From Rhynchopus sp. YZ270_cl-10 (taxonomy: Eukaryota > Euglenozoa > Diplonemea > Diplonemida > Diplonemidae), in contig OZ037892.1 in NCBI GenBank assembly GCA_964035575.1, positions 868,001-932,000 on the forward strand: DNA of 64,000 nucleotides, in the 5' to 3' direction. Every line of letters begins with the position of its first letter. Within the stretch, counting starts at the first letter, position 1. This document shows, piece by piece, positions 45,058-54,671 of this stretch. A model generated the notes under the pieces. The model saw only the letters and a list, made by a program, of their open reading frames with translations, did not search any database and was not told where the DNA came from. The position numbers and the translations under genes were made by a program.

Positions 45058-46101
45058 AACTTTTTTTTTTACCAACGCCCGATTTTGACTTTTTTGGGAC
45101 GTTTGAGCACTCACCTCTCCATATCTTCTTCTCCTGAGCTTTTTTGACAGGTGGAACGGGTCTGAACCACTTAGCAGAACTTTTTTTTTTTTCTTTTTTT
45201 CCCCATTTTCAAAAAGTACCTAGCGGAGTGCCTGGTTTTGTTGCTACCTTTTGTTAGCCTGGTTTTAGTTTTTCTCAATAAAGTGTGCGTGGTTCCCCTT
45301 CTCTCAACAAAAAAGTGTATTGTAATTTATTCTTCTTTTTCGATAGCAATAATTTTCTCTTGCCCCCCTCATTGGGATAGTTTACCGTACCGCCACACTT
45401 CATTTATAACTCAGGTACTCCCCCCCTTAAGAAGGGAAGCGCTGGCCCTGGTCTTCAAATGTGTGTACACCCCGTTGCAGCTTTTTTTGGTACGGCACCC
45501 AAGCACAGCAAGGGTTTCGTTGTGTCCGATCCTCCCTAACTTCTCTCCCTCTAGCTCTCAATCCCAATCTCTAAATGGGAAGTACTAAAAAAAAAAGGAC
45601 GCTAATAATGCAAAAAAAAAAAAAAAAACTGTTTTATGCTGTTCCACAGGTTGGTGGTTTGTGTTCATTTGTCTTGCCCTTCCTTCTGATAATAAGGGCC
45701 AAAAAAAGGGCACCCCACCGAACCCTGGGGCATCATAACAGCCAAGACCGTTTTCAACTCTCAGAACGCGGATTTTCTTTTTGAAAAGGGGAGAGGCATA
45801 CTGTTGGCGTAGAACGATTTTTATTTAAAAAGTACACTGCAATCCCCCCTCCCTTGTCAGCAGCTCCGAAGACGAGCCACATCTCCTGGGGGGTTCGATA
45901 CCCCCTATGGAGTGTTGCTGTGTCATGCCCAGCTTCCCAGAAAGTGTTTTTTTTTTTTTTTTTTTTTTTTTTTGCACAACTTCACTCTTTTTCTTTTTGG
46001 AGACAATACTGGGCTACACCCCAGCCTTTCTTTTGAAATTTTCTCAATCATTAGTCTTGGAGCTTTTTTTACAAGCTAGGTACAAAGTCACAAGGTACAA
46101 A

Positions 46102-46132
46102 GTGACTAAGCAACGAGAGGCTTAGGGTCATC
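46102..46132 (+). repeat. Hairpin module B
   Basis: GTGAC/GTCAT and TAAGC/GCTTA around AACGAGAG, with a GG bulge. A further worn form, starting GATGACCACATC and ending GCTTAGGTTCATC, lies at 46255-46300. Confidence 0.6.
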
Positions 46133-46405
46133 TAGAGAAGATGAGATGAATCAACCCTTTTTTTTGTTGTCTCTTTTGTGTCCTTTGCTGGTCAAGGCGT
46201 TTTTGCGGCTTTCCTCTTTCCACTTTCCGGCCTTTCCCATAGTGTTTCTCTCAAGATGACCACATCAAATGCAGCAAGCATCCCTCAGCTTAGGTTCATC
46301 TTACCATAACCCCATTCCCCTTTTTTGGTTGAATCCTTAAAAAGTTCGGTTCTGTTCTGTATGTTTTAAGTTGCCATGTGCCCTGGATCGTATCTGTCTT
46401 TGCTT

Positions 46406-46436
46406 GATTTTGTGTACACAGTGAGACACATTCATC
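46406..46436 (+). repeat. Hairpin module A with altered loop
   Basis: TGTGT pairs with ACACA around ACACAGTGAG, followed by TTCATC. The loop has GTGAG in place of ACGAGAG. Confidence 0.45.
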
Positions 46437-46514
46437 TTTTCGCTTGCGTTTTTTATCGGAATGGCTTTTATTTTTTTCCCCTTTGTAATGTGATAGAAAA
46501 TACATTAGATTGGG

Positions 46515-46659
46515 TGGTGCTCCGGGAGGGGTCGATATTGACAGGTCGCTGGCACAGGGACTCTATACACACACCCCCTGATATTGACAGGTCGCCGACA
46601 GGTCGCCGACAGGTCGTGACACGTCGTTGACAGGTCGTTGCCGACTTCCGAAAGCACCA
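46515..46659. repeat. Inverted-repeat-capped minisatellite, GACAGGTCGCC unit
   Basis: About six units of an 11-bp GACAGGTCGCC/GTT repeat (46537-46547 and 46584-46643) lie between TGGTGCT (46515) and AGCACCA (46653-46659), a 7-bp inverted repeat that extends imperfectly through CCGG/CCG. Confidence 0.55.
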
Positions 46660-46702
46660 TTGAGGCAAACAATTTGAATGTGTCCTCACACTTCTGATCT
46701 TA

Positions 46703-46731
46703 GATCTGTGTGCACGAGAGACACCTTCATC
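46703..46731 (+). repeat. Hairpin module A
   Basis: GTGT/ACAC around GCACGAGAG, closed by GAT/ATC. Trailer TTACAAGTTTTCTTTTT. Confidence 0.6.
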
Positions 46732-47029
46732 TTACAAGTTTTCTTTTTTTTTTTTTGTGATCCCTCCTCCTATGCTATTTATTGATTGCATGTGTTGAAA
46801 TACTTTTTTTGCATACACAAAGTGTTATTCTGCTGCGGTCAACGAACAAAAGACATAGTAGTAGAGTAGTAAGGACAGATCAGTTGGTATAATGACATTG
46901 TTCACGGTTCGGAAAAGTACTACCCAAGTCAAGGCGTTTGTGGACTTTTCGACTTCTCTTTAAAGTATATTCTATCGTGGTGCATCTTTTAAGCGTTATT
47001 TTCATAGTGGTTGGCCGCAGGGTACTTCT

Positions 47030-47092
47030 GCTTTCATCCGGGGCTGACATCGTGCGTGGGTCAGTCGGAGGTGCCTGCATCTGCCATTTTTT
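47030..47092 (+). repeat. Module D
   Basis: GCTTTCATCCGGGGCTGACATCG leads to GTGCGTGGGTCAGTCGG, then AGGTGCCTGCATC. Nearly the full D consensus apart from the altered GATGG arm. Confidence 0.6.
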
Positions 47093-47358
47093 TGGGGTTA
47101 ACGGTGTTATACAATTTGTGGATGAAGGTTTTGAGGTGGTTTAGCTCCACAGAGATGGCTCTGTGCCACAGAGTCATATCGTATATCGTCGTCTTTTTTG
47201 CGTGTATTTATTTTAGTATTAGGCTAAGTTCGTTTGCCCTGTTGTCTCAATTTAACAAACTCCTGAAGGAAGAAGAAAAGAGATCGGTTTGAGGTTTGTA
47301 ATTGAAGCTAACAAGAAAACAAAACTACCTCTCTCACGCCCCCCCTTTCCCCCCCCTG

Positions 47359-47388
47359 GTGACTAAGCACGGAATGCTTCGGTTCATC
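47359..47388 (+). repeat. Hairpin module B with ACGGAAT loop
   Basis: GGTGACTAAGC and GCTTCGGTTCATC keep AAGC/GCTT and GGTGA/TCATC around ACGGAAT. Confidence 0.5.
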
Positions 47389-47410
47389 ACAACTTTTTTG
47401 TACTTTGGTG

Positions 47411-47467
47411 CTTTCATCCGGATGGCTGGCATCATACGTAGATCAGGTCGGAGGTGACTGCATATCA
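47411..47467 (+). repeat. Module D
   Basis: CTTTCATCCGGATGGCTGGC, then ATCATACGTAGATCAGGTCGG and AGGTGACTGCATATC. It lies 23 nt after a B module. Confidence 0.6.
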
Positions 47468-47615
47468 ATCCTCTTCAACAGGGTAGTCGGTGGGAGCGTA
47501 TTGTGTACGTTGCACACTTTATGCACAAAACCCCCCCTTTTTTTTTGCATAGAAAGCGTACCGTAAATGTCCAAATGGTGATACTTTGTTGGTGTACGGT
47601 TGATGTGTTGGTAAA

Positions 47616-47716
47616 AGTTGGACAAGAAACTTGGCGACCAAATAATATCGGATTTTTGGGGTTTTTTTCTTGCATTTGGCGACTTTTTTTGGTCGCCAAA
47701 TATTACATTGTCCAAC
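47616..47716. repeat. Foldback, AGTTGGACAA arms
   Basis: AGTTGGACAA (47616-47625) and TTGTCCAACT (47707-47716) form the outer arms; TTGGCGACCAAATA and TTTGGTCGCCAA the inner ones. The ~40-nt centre is T-rich. Confidence 0.6.
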
Positions 47717-48357
47717 TGTATATACTTTCGTCGCACGATCAAAAATATGAATCTCACATTTTTTGAGTGCAAAATATGAAAAGGTATACGGTACGTCATG
47801 GAATGTATGATATATTTTGCTCTTTCCCGGTAGGATGGAAATCGATGTGTCTTTTTTTTGTGCGCCTCAACGTGTTCAAACATTTTTACTTTTTGCTGAG
47901 CAAATAAAAAAAAAACGTTCTGTGAGGAGGGGAACGAACGTTTGTTTTGTCAAAGGGTAAGGGTCACTTTCCCTTTTATTTAGACGTATAGGCAATGAGA
48001 GGTATATTCAGCTTTTTTTCTCTCTGTTTTCCCCTGCAATTTTCCACAAAACGAAAAAAAAAACAAAACAAAAACAACAAACCATACAACCATCTCTCAC
48101 CCCCTCAGTGATCCGTTACGAATATTTTTCCGAAGAAAAAAAGACCCTCTGATTTTCTCTCTCCCACCCTTCCCCCCCCCCCTTCATTTCATATGACACC
48201 CTATAAATGACCACTTGACAACACATTTCACTTTTCTCAGGCGGCCGTGGTGTGGCCGACGACCCCAAAATAGCAGAAAGTAGCACACAAACACAGCACG
48301 GTAGGTACGGACAGAAGGAATCTCATTGGTCCATTCATGCGCGTCTTTTAATTAGAA

Positions 48358-48393
<36 letters not shown>

Positions 48394-48520
48394 TACTCCC
48401 GCCGTTTACCCGCGCTTGACCTGATCTCTCAGCGTTGACATTCAGGGCACTGGGCAGAAGTCACATGCCACCCCCTTTCAGCCACACCAGGCCGCGTACA
48501 CTTTAAATTCAAAACCACCT

Positions 48521-48531
48521 TTCCAACCAGA
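48521..48531 (+). promoter_or_regulatory. Possible 3' splice (trans-splice) acceptor of the RRF gene
   Basis: TTTCCAACCAG lies 46 nt before the ATG. An alternative acceptor ends at 48240. Confidence 0.3.
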
Positions 48532-48576
48532 CACAAAGAAACCTTTACAAAAAAAAAAAAAAAAACAAACTAAATA

Positions 48577-48626
48577 ATGAACACCCTTCTGCGACACTCC
48601 GCTATGAGGGTAATGGGCATTTCGCA

Positions 48627-48659
<33 letters not shown>

Positions 48660-49377
48660 CCTTTCTTCCCCTCCCTCTTCGACCTTCTTCGCGCAGTGCC
48701 GTACTTTCTCCGCAACCCCGATTCATCTGAAGGACAAAAAAATGGGCCGTGAATTCCGCGCGAAAAAGCAGGAAACCAAAATAGTTGAGGGGGAGGAGGT
48801 GGACACAGAAGCTTTGTGGGAGGAAATGCGGGAGGCAAAGAAAGGGATGCTGCTTGCGATGGCACAGTGTGCACACCGTTTCGAGGAGGCTGCGCAACGC
48901 AAAATTGCCTTCAGTGTTGGCGGCACTGCGGGTATCGAGACACTCGTAGTCGACAAACAACCGATTACCAAAATCGCATCCATCACAAACAAAGGGCTTG
49001 ACGGGACAATCAATGTATACCACCAGAAGAATGTGCTTGCAGTGAAGGCTGCCTTAGAGGCAGCAGATGGTGCACTGCGTGCTAGTATGGGGGATTCGCC
49101 AACTATCCTCAAAATTACGCTGCCAAAGATTACCAGAGACCGGCGTGAAAAGCTTGCCCGCGAGCTGACAGAGACCTTCAGCGAGCACCGCCACGCATTG
49201 CAAAACCTCAAGAAGCCCGTCCAGCAGCTCCTCAGGGAGAACAACCCGTATCTCGCAGACGACCTGGTCAAGCGTTTCAACGATGAAGTCAACGCGCACG
49301 ACTCTGAGTACACAGAGAAAATGCAGGAGTTTCAAGCGACCGCGCGTGCTCGTATCCTATTAGAAGAGGAAGAATAA
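48577..49377 (+). CDS. Ribosome recycling factor, mitochondrial-type, 266 aa
   Basis: Residues ~80-264 match the ribosome recycling factor family in length and pattern. The best stretch is ITLPKITRDRREKLARELTE (about 183-202), equivalent to the 'lP.lt.erR.el.k' helix, followed by the long C-terminal helix pair. RRF works with EF-G to split the post-termination ribosome into subunits. Residues 1-50 (MNTLLRHSAMRVMGIS..., no acidic residue, then eight Ser in a row coded by a TCT/TTC-type microsatellite) look like a mitochondrial transit peptide. A plastid target is possible if the host has one. It is a single exon. Acceptor-like CTTTTCTCAG ends at 48240 and TTTCCAACCAG at about 48531; the nearer one avoids upstream ATGs. 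The domain appears intact. Confidence 0.9.
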
Positions 49378-49440
49378 GGGTAGGAGGACAGTAACATTGA
49401 TACTATGCAAGAGTAGCTTCTTGAGGCGATTGTTGATACA

Positions 49441-49546
49441 CCGTATTCGTATAAAAAATTATCGGCAGTACTGATGTTCGACCTTTTCAGGATTTTTTCT
49501 GAAAGTTCGACCTTTTTTACGGTCGATAATTTTTGTACGAATACGG
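49441..49546 (+). mobile_element. I-family hairpin element, copy 2
   Basis: The outer arms CCGTATTCGTA / TACGAATACGG continue through AAAAATTATCG / CGATAATTTTT, ~23 bp in all with one mismatch. They enclose two GTTCGACCTTTT words separated by CAGGATTTTTTCTG. It begins 64 nt past the RRF stop. Confidence 0.7.
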
Positions 49547-49681
49547 CAAACAATAACGACGAAAGGATTTTGGGAGATTGGATGATACAAAAGGACCGCT
49601 TCGGATGAGGCATTTTTTTTTTGAAGGGTGTTATAGAATACCATGGATGTAGAAAGTACGTGACGAAAAAAAAGTACTTTA

Positions 49682-49712
49682 TAGTGGAGCACACTCTAGG
49701 GTGGCTACACTA
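49682..49712 (+). repeat. Hairpin module G2
   Basis: TAGTG pairs with CACTA and GCAC with GTGGC around ACTCTAGG. The trailer ATACAACCAAGTTTTCAAA is shared with 63075-63106. Confidence 0.6.
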
Positions 49713-49821
49713 ATACAACCAAGTTTTCAAAGTACTTTTTTTCCAAAAATCGGGTTACGTGATACTTCACGTACGTGACGTTTTTTGAAAAAAAATTTTA
49801 CGTGATTTATCATACTTGGAC

Positions 49822-50715
49822 CGCCCGAAATAAATTTCGGGCATTTCGGGCGATTTCGGGCGAATTAGGGGCGGATTTCGGGCGATTTTGTGCGCCCGAA
49901 TTCGCCCGAAAACGCCCGAAGTCGCCCGAAATGCAGATTTCGGGCGAATTCGGGCGCTTTTTCCTTAGTGAAAACCGACTAGGTAGGGTTCTACTCATTT
50001 TCGCAAAAAACTTTTTATATTTGGAAAGATTTGATGTCAAATCTGTCAAAATAAGCAATAATCGAAAACTTTTGTACACCTGAGTGCACTTTGGAGGCCC
50101 GTGAGAATCACCACGAAATCACGGATTTTCTGACTATCATTTGCTTATTCCCACCCAAAACACACTATGAACCGGGTTTTCACTATTTTTTCGTATTTCA
50201 GGGTGAATTTTTGTGAATTTTCGGGTCACAGGGTGGTTCTGACCCATTCTCGGGGTGTTTCGGGCCTGTAGTTGCTCAGGAGATGCCCAAAAACGTGAAA
50301 AATTGCCTTTTTACGTTTTTAGTAGTATTTTAGTGTAAATTGTTAGGGAAATCGGTTTTATACGTGGCTGCTAACAGAGCTGCACTCATAAAAGTTGGGT
50401 TCTACTAGGAATTTTTGCTCAATTTTTTTTTCTTTGAATAAATTTTGTGCCAATCTTTCAAATAAAGCGTTAGATTTTTACACTGGTGGCATGCTTCCCA
50501 GCACACATAAGATACTGGTTGTGCGCCCGAATTCGCCCGAATCTGCCCGAAATCGCCCGAATTCGCCCGAAATGCGCCCGAATTCGCCCGAATTACGTAT
50601 AAATTCCCTTTAAAATGCCCGAAATATATTTCGGGCACATTTCGGGCGCTCGGGATCCGCGCCCGAAAAATTCGCCCGAATTCGCCCGAAATATATTTCG
50701 GGCGGTCCAAGTATG
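49822..50715. mobile_element. Foldback element of CCCGAAT words, ATTTAT duplication
   Basis: The ends CATACTTGGACCGCCCGAAAT / its complement are bounded by ATTTAT on both sides. Arms consist of CGCCCGAAT/CGGGCGAAT words in both directions; the ~500-bp centre is AT-rich and non-coding. It sits at the left edge of the next element, so it inserted later. Confidence 0.65.
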
Positions 50716-50719
50716 ATTT

Positions 50720-51070
50720 ATGAGGTGATCCAGTCTCACGCTTTTTCACACATTTTCACTTGGTTTCACACATTTTCACACATTTTCACACATTTTCACA
50801 CATTTTCACATGGTTTCACACATTTTCACTTGGTTTCACACATTTTCACATGGTTTCACGGTGTGAAAAAGTGTGTACGAAAGTGAAAAAAAAACTGCTT
50901 CACGCACTCTGAGTGGATTCCCCCAGAAAAAAAACTTGGTGTTTTCACTTGGTTTCACACATTTTCACTTGATTTCACACATTTTCACCTTGGTTTCACA
51001 CGTTTTCACTTATTTTCACATGTTTTCACGGTGTGAAAAAGTGTGGAAAAGTGTGCGCTGGATCACCTCA
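50720..51070. mobile_element. Element with TGAGGTGATCCAG ends and TTTTCACACA repeats
   Basis: TGAGGTGATCCAG and CTGGATCACCTCA are the ends, with ATTTA flanking both sides of the pre-insertion site. The interior is a minisatellite of TTTTCACACA/TTTTCACTTGG units in two blocks, each ended by CACGGTGTG. Confidence 0.6.
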
Positions 51071-51551
51071 ATTTACGTGATTTCGAAAAAAAAACGAAAA
51101 AAAGTACTTTTTTTTTTTCAAAAAAAAAAAAGTACTTTTTTTTTCACGTGAAAATCAACGTACGTGAAAATAATGGAGCGTTTTCGGCCATAAAAATGCC
51201 CGAAAACACCCGCATTTGCATTTCCGGAATCCGCCCATTCTGTGGTGGGCGATATACAGAAAAATGGACAAAATTTTAGTGACTAAAAATTTTCACGAAA
51301 TATGAACCCATACCCAAATGGGTAAAAAAGTACTTTTTTTTTTCAAAAAAAAAAAAGTACGTTTTTATTTTATTTTTCGTCACGTACTTTTTTACTTTTT
51401 TTTTTCAAAAAAAAGTACGTGAAGTACTTTCTACATCCATGGAATACACTGCAAAAAACGTAAATTAAATAAATCGGGATATTTTCAAAAAAAAAAAAAA
51501 AAAAAAAGCGAATTTTTACATCTTCACCCTCAACCCAAAACCCCAAATATG

Positions 51552-51580
51552 GTACACTGTCACGAAAAGGGCTTTGTATT
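51552..51580 (+). repeat. Module C, short 3' form
   Basis: TACACTGTCACGAAAAGGGC ... TTTGTATTT; the loop reads CACGAAAAG instead of CACGAGAG, while TACA/TGTA pairing is kept. Confidence 0.45.
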
Positions 51581-51585
51581 TAAAA

Positions 51586-51688
51586 TACCGCAATCGGAAA
51601 AATTGTTGACCTAAATATGTTCAACCTTTTCAGGATTTTTTTCAGGAAGTTTGACCTTTTTTTTACGAAGATTATTCCGATTACGGTA
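51586..51688 (+). mobile_element. I-family hairpin element, copy 3
   Basis: The arms TACCGCAATCGGAA / TTCCGATTACGGTA differ in sequence from copy 2 but stay complementary to each other. The core again has TTCAACCTTTTCAGG and GTTTGACCTTTTTTTTACG. Confidence 0.65.
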
Positions 51689-51910
51689 ATATTGTCTCCA
51701 CTCCCACCACCACCACCACCCCTACAGATTAATCAACTGTTCTCCACCCCTCCCTCTTTAAACCCGAATATCCACTCCTTTTTCTGAGTGGGTTTTTCTT
51801 TACCCTCTTTATCAAAACCCCCTTTTAACTAAAAAGCAAACTAAAGGCCGTTTATCTCAGGCCCAGTTTGAGTTTTTTTTTCCCCTTAAAAAACCCCCCC
51901 TTTTTTTAAA

Positions 51911-52852
51911 ATGATGCGTTCTTCAACTGTTATGCTGTCCCACTCCACCAGATCTTTGCAACAAGCGACTGCCTCTGGTGCCTCTGGTTCTCTTCGTCTT
52001 CGCACTGCGCTTCGCGAATCCAAATGCGAGGACAGTATCAGCAGATACCCTGAAAAGACGCCACAGGGTGTGCTTCGCACTATGGACTACATTGGTACGT
52101 CTCTCTTTGCTTGCACCGGGTGTCTGACTGCTGGGGCGGTCGGGATGGATGTATTTGGATGTACCCTAGTAGGTGCAACTACCGCTTTAGGTGGAGGGAC
52201 GGTCCGCGATCTGATGCTCGGAAGCACCCCGGTGTCGTGGGTGACAGAGCCGGAATATCTGAAGCTTGCAGTGGGGTGTGCCTTTGGGACCTTTCTCTTC
52301 TACTCTATGTACGGTGAGACAGAGATGAGCAAGGAGACTGAAAAGTTCATCTTTTGGGTGGACAGTGCAGGGCTGGCAGCCTTTGCGGTGATTGGTACAC
52401 AGAACGCGGTGCGGCTTGGTTTAGGGGCAGCGCCGGCAGTGCTCTGCGGCGTGATGACTGCCACCTTCGGTGGAGTCATGCGGGATCTCCTCTGCAACAA
52501 GCCTGTCCGTGTCCTCAACACACACCACGAAACGTACGCGGCAGCACCTCTCGCAGCGTCAGGGGTCTACGTCGGCTGCAGACACCTCGGAGCAAGCCTT
52601 ACAGGGAGGATCTTCTGCTGGTATGGGTTTTTCCCTTTTTTCAAGGTGAAGCAGGAGGGGGGTATTATAAATACATAAACATTTTCACACAGCTTCGCAA
52701 CCTCGCTGCTGATCAGATACCTTGCTGTGGAGAACGACTTCAAGCTGCCCGCGTTGAAACCGAAGGTGAACTCCGTCACGTCGCAGACCCACACACCCGA
52801 CGGCGCCTCACCTTGCCCATCGTGCGGGTCCGTGGTGGCTGTGGCTGCGTGA
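51911..52852 (+). CDS. UPF0126 / TRIC-like membrane protein, two exons, 289 aa
   Basis: Exon 1 is 51911-52620 and exon 2 52693-52852, with a 72-nt GTATGG...CACAG intron. Splicing keeps frame and adds LLIRYLAVENDFKLPALKPK, the usual C-terminal helix end of the family. The protein has two homologous three-helix repeats (about residues 57-140 and 146-235). Each carries the Gly-Gly-x-x-Arg-Asp signature: GGGTVRDLMLG (94-104) and GGVMRDLLCNKP (197-208). Bacterial relatives (YicG/YadS group) are reported glycine transporters, and the fold is that of TRIC cation channels; the substrate here is unknown. Residues 1-50 are Ser/Arg-rich with few acidic residues and could be an organelle transit peptide. 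The tail after ~265 is hydrophilic. Both repeats keep their key residues. Unspliced, the frame would end at 52678 with an unrelated tail. Confidence 0.88.
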
Positions 52853-52872
52853 AGAAAAATAAATAAAATGGC

Positions 52873-52903
52873 AGTGGACAGCTTGCGGTGGCAACTACAC
52901 TGT
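52873..52903 (+). repeat. Hairpin module G, minimal form
   Basis: CAGTG-gacagc-TTGC-ggtg-GCAA-cta-CACTG: the same outer and inner stems as other G copies with the middle removed. It lies 20 nt past the UPF0126 stop codon. Confidence 0.55.
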
Positions 52904-53581
52904 TCCAAAAATAATAATAATAACACGTCCGATCTGATTCCAAAAAAAAACCCTTAACACCAACGAAGAGAAGCTAAAAAAAAAAATTACTCTCTCTGTT
53001 CTAGCCTGTCAAGGGGTGACTTTGGGTACAGAACCCCTGGGGTATATTCAAAATAAAAGATAAAAAAAAAATCAAAATTAAGGGGAGTCAGGGGCAAAGG
53101 GGGGGGTTGTCATTGAGTGTGTGCATCTCGTTTTAACTATTTCTATGTCAACTTGTCCTTTCAAAAAAAAAAGCGTGTTTTTTTCCCCCGAACTGTGTGG
53201 GTTTTCTTTTCTTTTTTTTTTTTTGCGTCTAGCAAAGGGGTGTTTGGGGGGGGGAATAGTGGCCAATTTTTTGAGGTTTCAAAAACGATTTTTTTGTTTG
53301 TCTTTTAGAATGGTTAATCTGGCCTGAGTCTGTCAAATGGTAGAAAAAAAAAAATCCCTAAAAAAGAGCATGGGATAGAGTTGTCTTGCATTCAATCTGT
53401 TACGTAACGATCGACAGTAATAAAAAAGTTTCTCTTCGGAGTCTCCCAAAAAAACTCCCCACCCTTTTAGAAATTGCATTTGTGCCTGCCGACACATGAA
53501 GGAAAAAAAAAAAAATGTTCTGTTTTTGCAACGTAATTTATAGTGTTGGCGCAACATTGTTGAAATTTTTTGCTTCATAAT

Positions 53582-53633
53582 CATACTGTGGGTGTTATAA
53601 CGTTATCGATAACGTTATAACACCCACAGTATG
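53582..53633. repeat. Perfect 52-bp palindrome
   Basis: CATACTGTGGGTGTTATAAC followed by GTTATC and the exact mirror, centred on ATCGAT. Imperfect outer arms (CTTCATAAT / ATATCATGAAG) extend it. Confidence 0.85.
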
Positions 53634-53867
53634 CATAATATCATGAAGTTTTATTTTTGAACAAAAATCTTGCAATTAAAAAAAAAAAAAAAAATACTCT
53701 TTTTTTTTCTCTAGATACTCCCCCTTCCCCTCCATTGTTCATAACAAAGTTTCACCCACCTCTTACCCCCAAAGAACTTAGGTATTCAAGTGAAACCCAC
53801 CAAAAGTACGAGGTTATTCCTCAATTTTTTTTTTCTATTCACATCTTTCCGCCCCTTTCCCCAAAAA

Positions 53868-53913
53868 AGTGGAGATTGCACAACTGTGGCAACACAACCG
53901 AGGCAACTACACT
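53868..53913 (+). repeat. Hairpin module G with A-tail
   Basis: AGTG/CACT and TTGC/GCAA stems, then ACTCCAACAATTTATC and about 15 A. Confidence 0.6.
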
Positions 53914-54671
53914 ACTCCAACAATTTATCAAAAAAAAAAAAAAAATACTTCATAAAAAAACCATTCAAGCCCCCTCCTTTTATAATATGCATATCAAAGT
54001 ATGTATGTACACATACATGGTATGTATTATTTTTCCTAAAAAAAGATAGATCTGATATACAAAGAGTTATCGTTTTTTTTTTAATTGTGCTGCCTTTGGT
54101 TGTCTTTTTTTCTCTCTTTTTTTTTTTTTTTGCAATGTTGAAAATCAAGGGGGGAAAACAAAGTGATGTTTTATTCCCTATTCATGGGTCATGACGTCAC
54201 ATTATATGCATTGTGCAGAAGAAACTGTAGCTGACATCTGGTGTCGGGGTTGGGGGCATGCCTCGGATCCCCCCAAGGGTGTGGGAGAGAGACAAAAGCA
54301 AGCAAATATGTCAAAAGCTTCATAAAGTTTGCCCATTCAAAAACCCCTAAGGGTGCGGGAGTTGGCCTTTTTCTAGAAATTGATTTCTCTTGCAGTCGAA
54401 TAAAAGACTACAACAAAAAGACAATCTAGACAAAGCCGCCCACATCCCCGTCCAGGCTAACAAAAAAGTAAAAGAATGCCCTTCCTCAGTCCGGAAGTCT
54501 CACCTCAACCGGTTACCTGCCGTAAAAGAGCGAGAGGTTACAGAGATTATTCAAAAAAAAAAAAAAAAAAAAACTTTCTTGACTGATACTTTCTGTATTA
54601 GCACACGATTGCCTCCCTGAAGGCTACGTAGCTACCTGAGTACAAAAAAAACTTGTTTTGGCTGCAAAATC

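Larger units (their letters stand above)
43287..48576. other. Spacer between RING and ribosome recycling factor genes
   Basis: No gene is recognised in 5.3 kb. It holds a hAT-like element and several hairpin modules (listed). 44400-44870 and 45060-45850 are low-complexity with T runs up to ~23. 47720-48230 shows nothing beyond homopolymers. Confidence 0.6.
49641..51442. mobile_element. Large foldback element with CCATGGATGTAGAAAGTAC ends
   Basis: The ends CCATGGATGTAG / CTACATCCATGG are flanked by AATA on both sides (49637-49640, 51443-51446). Arms are built of AAAAAGTACTTTTT and TACGTGA words in both orientations, with a near-continuous inverted repeat. Two smaller elements (49822-50715, 50720-51070) and a G2 module (49682-49712) lie inside. 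No transposase frame is visible. It also holds an ATTTGCATTTCCGG segment at 51212-51273. Confidence 0.6.
49378..51910. other. Spacer between RRF and UPF0126 genes, filled by foldback elements
   Basis: Almost all of this 2.5 kb is accounted for by two I-family elements, a nested foldback stack and one module C fragment, listed separately. The last 200 nt before 51911 are C- and T-rich. An acceptor-like TTTATCTCAG ends at 51860. Confidence 0.7.

Noticed and set aside
45889-45905. tRNA T-arm (GGGGG-TTCGATA-CCCCC)
   Set aside because: No acceptor, D or anticodon arms can be found at the right distances; the flanking CTCC/GGAG makes it a simple hairpin.
48577-49313. Long minus-strand frames antisense to the RRF gene
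   Set aside because: They mirror the GC-rich coding strand; the RRF match is on the + strand.
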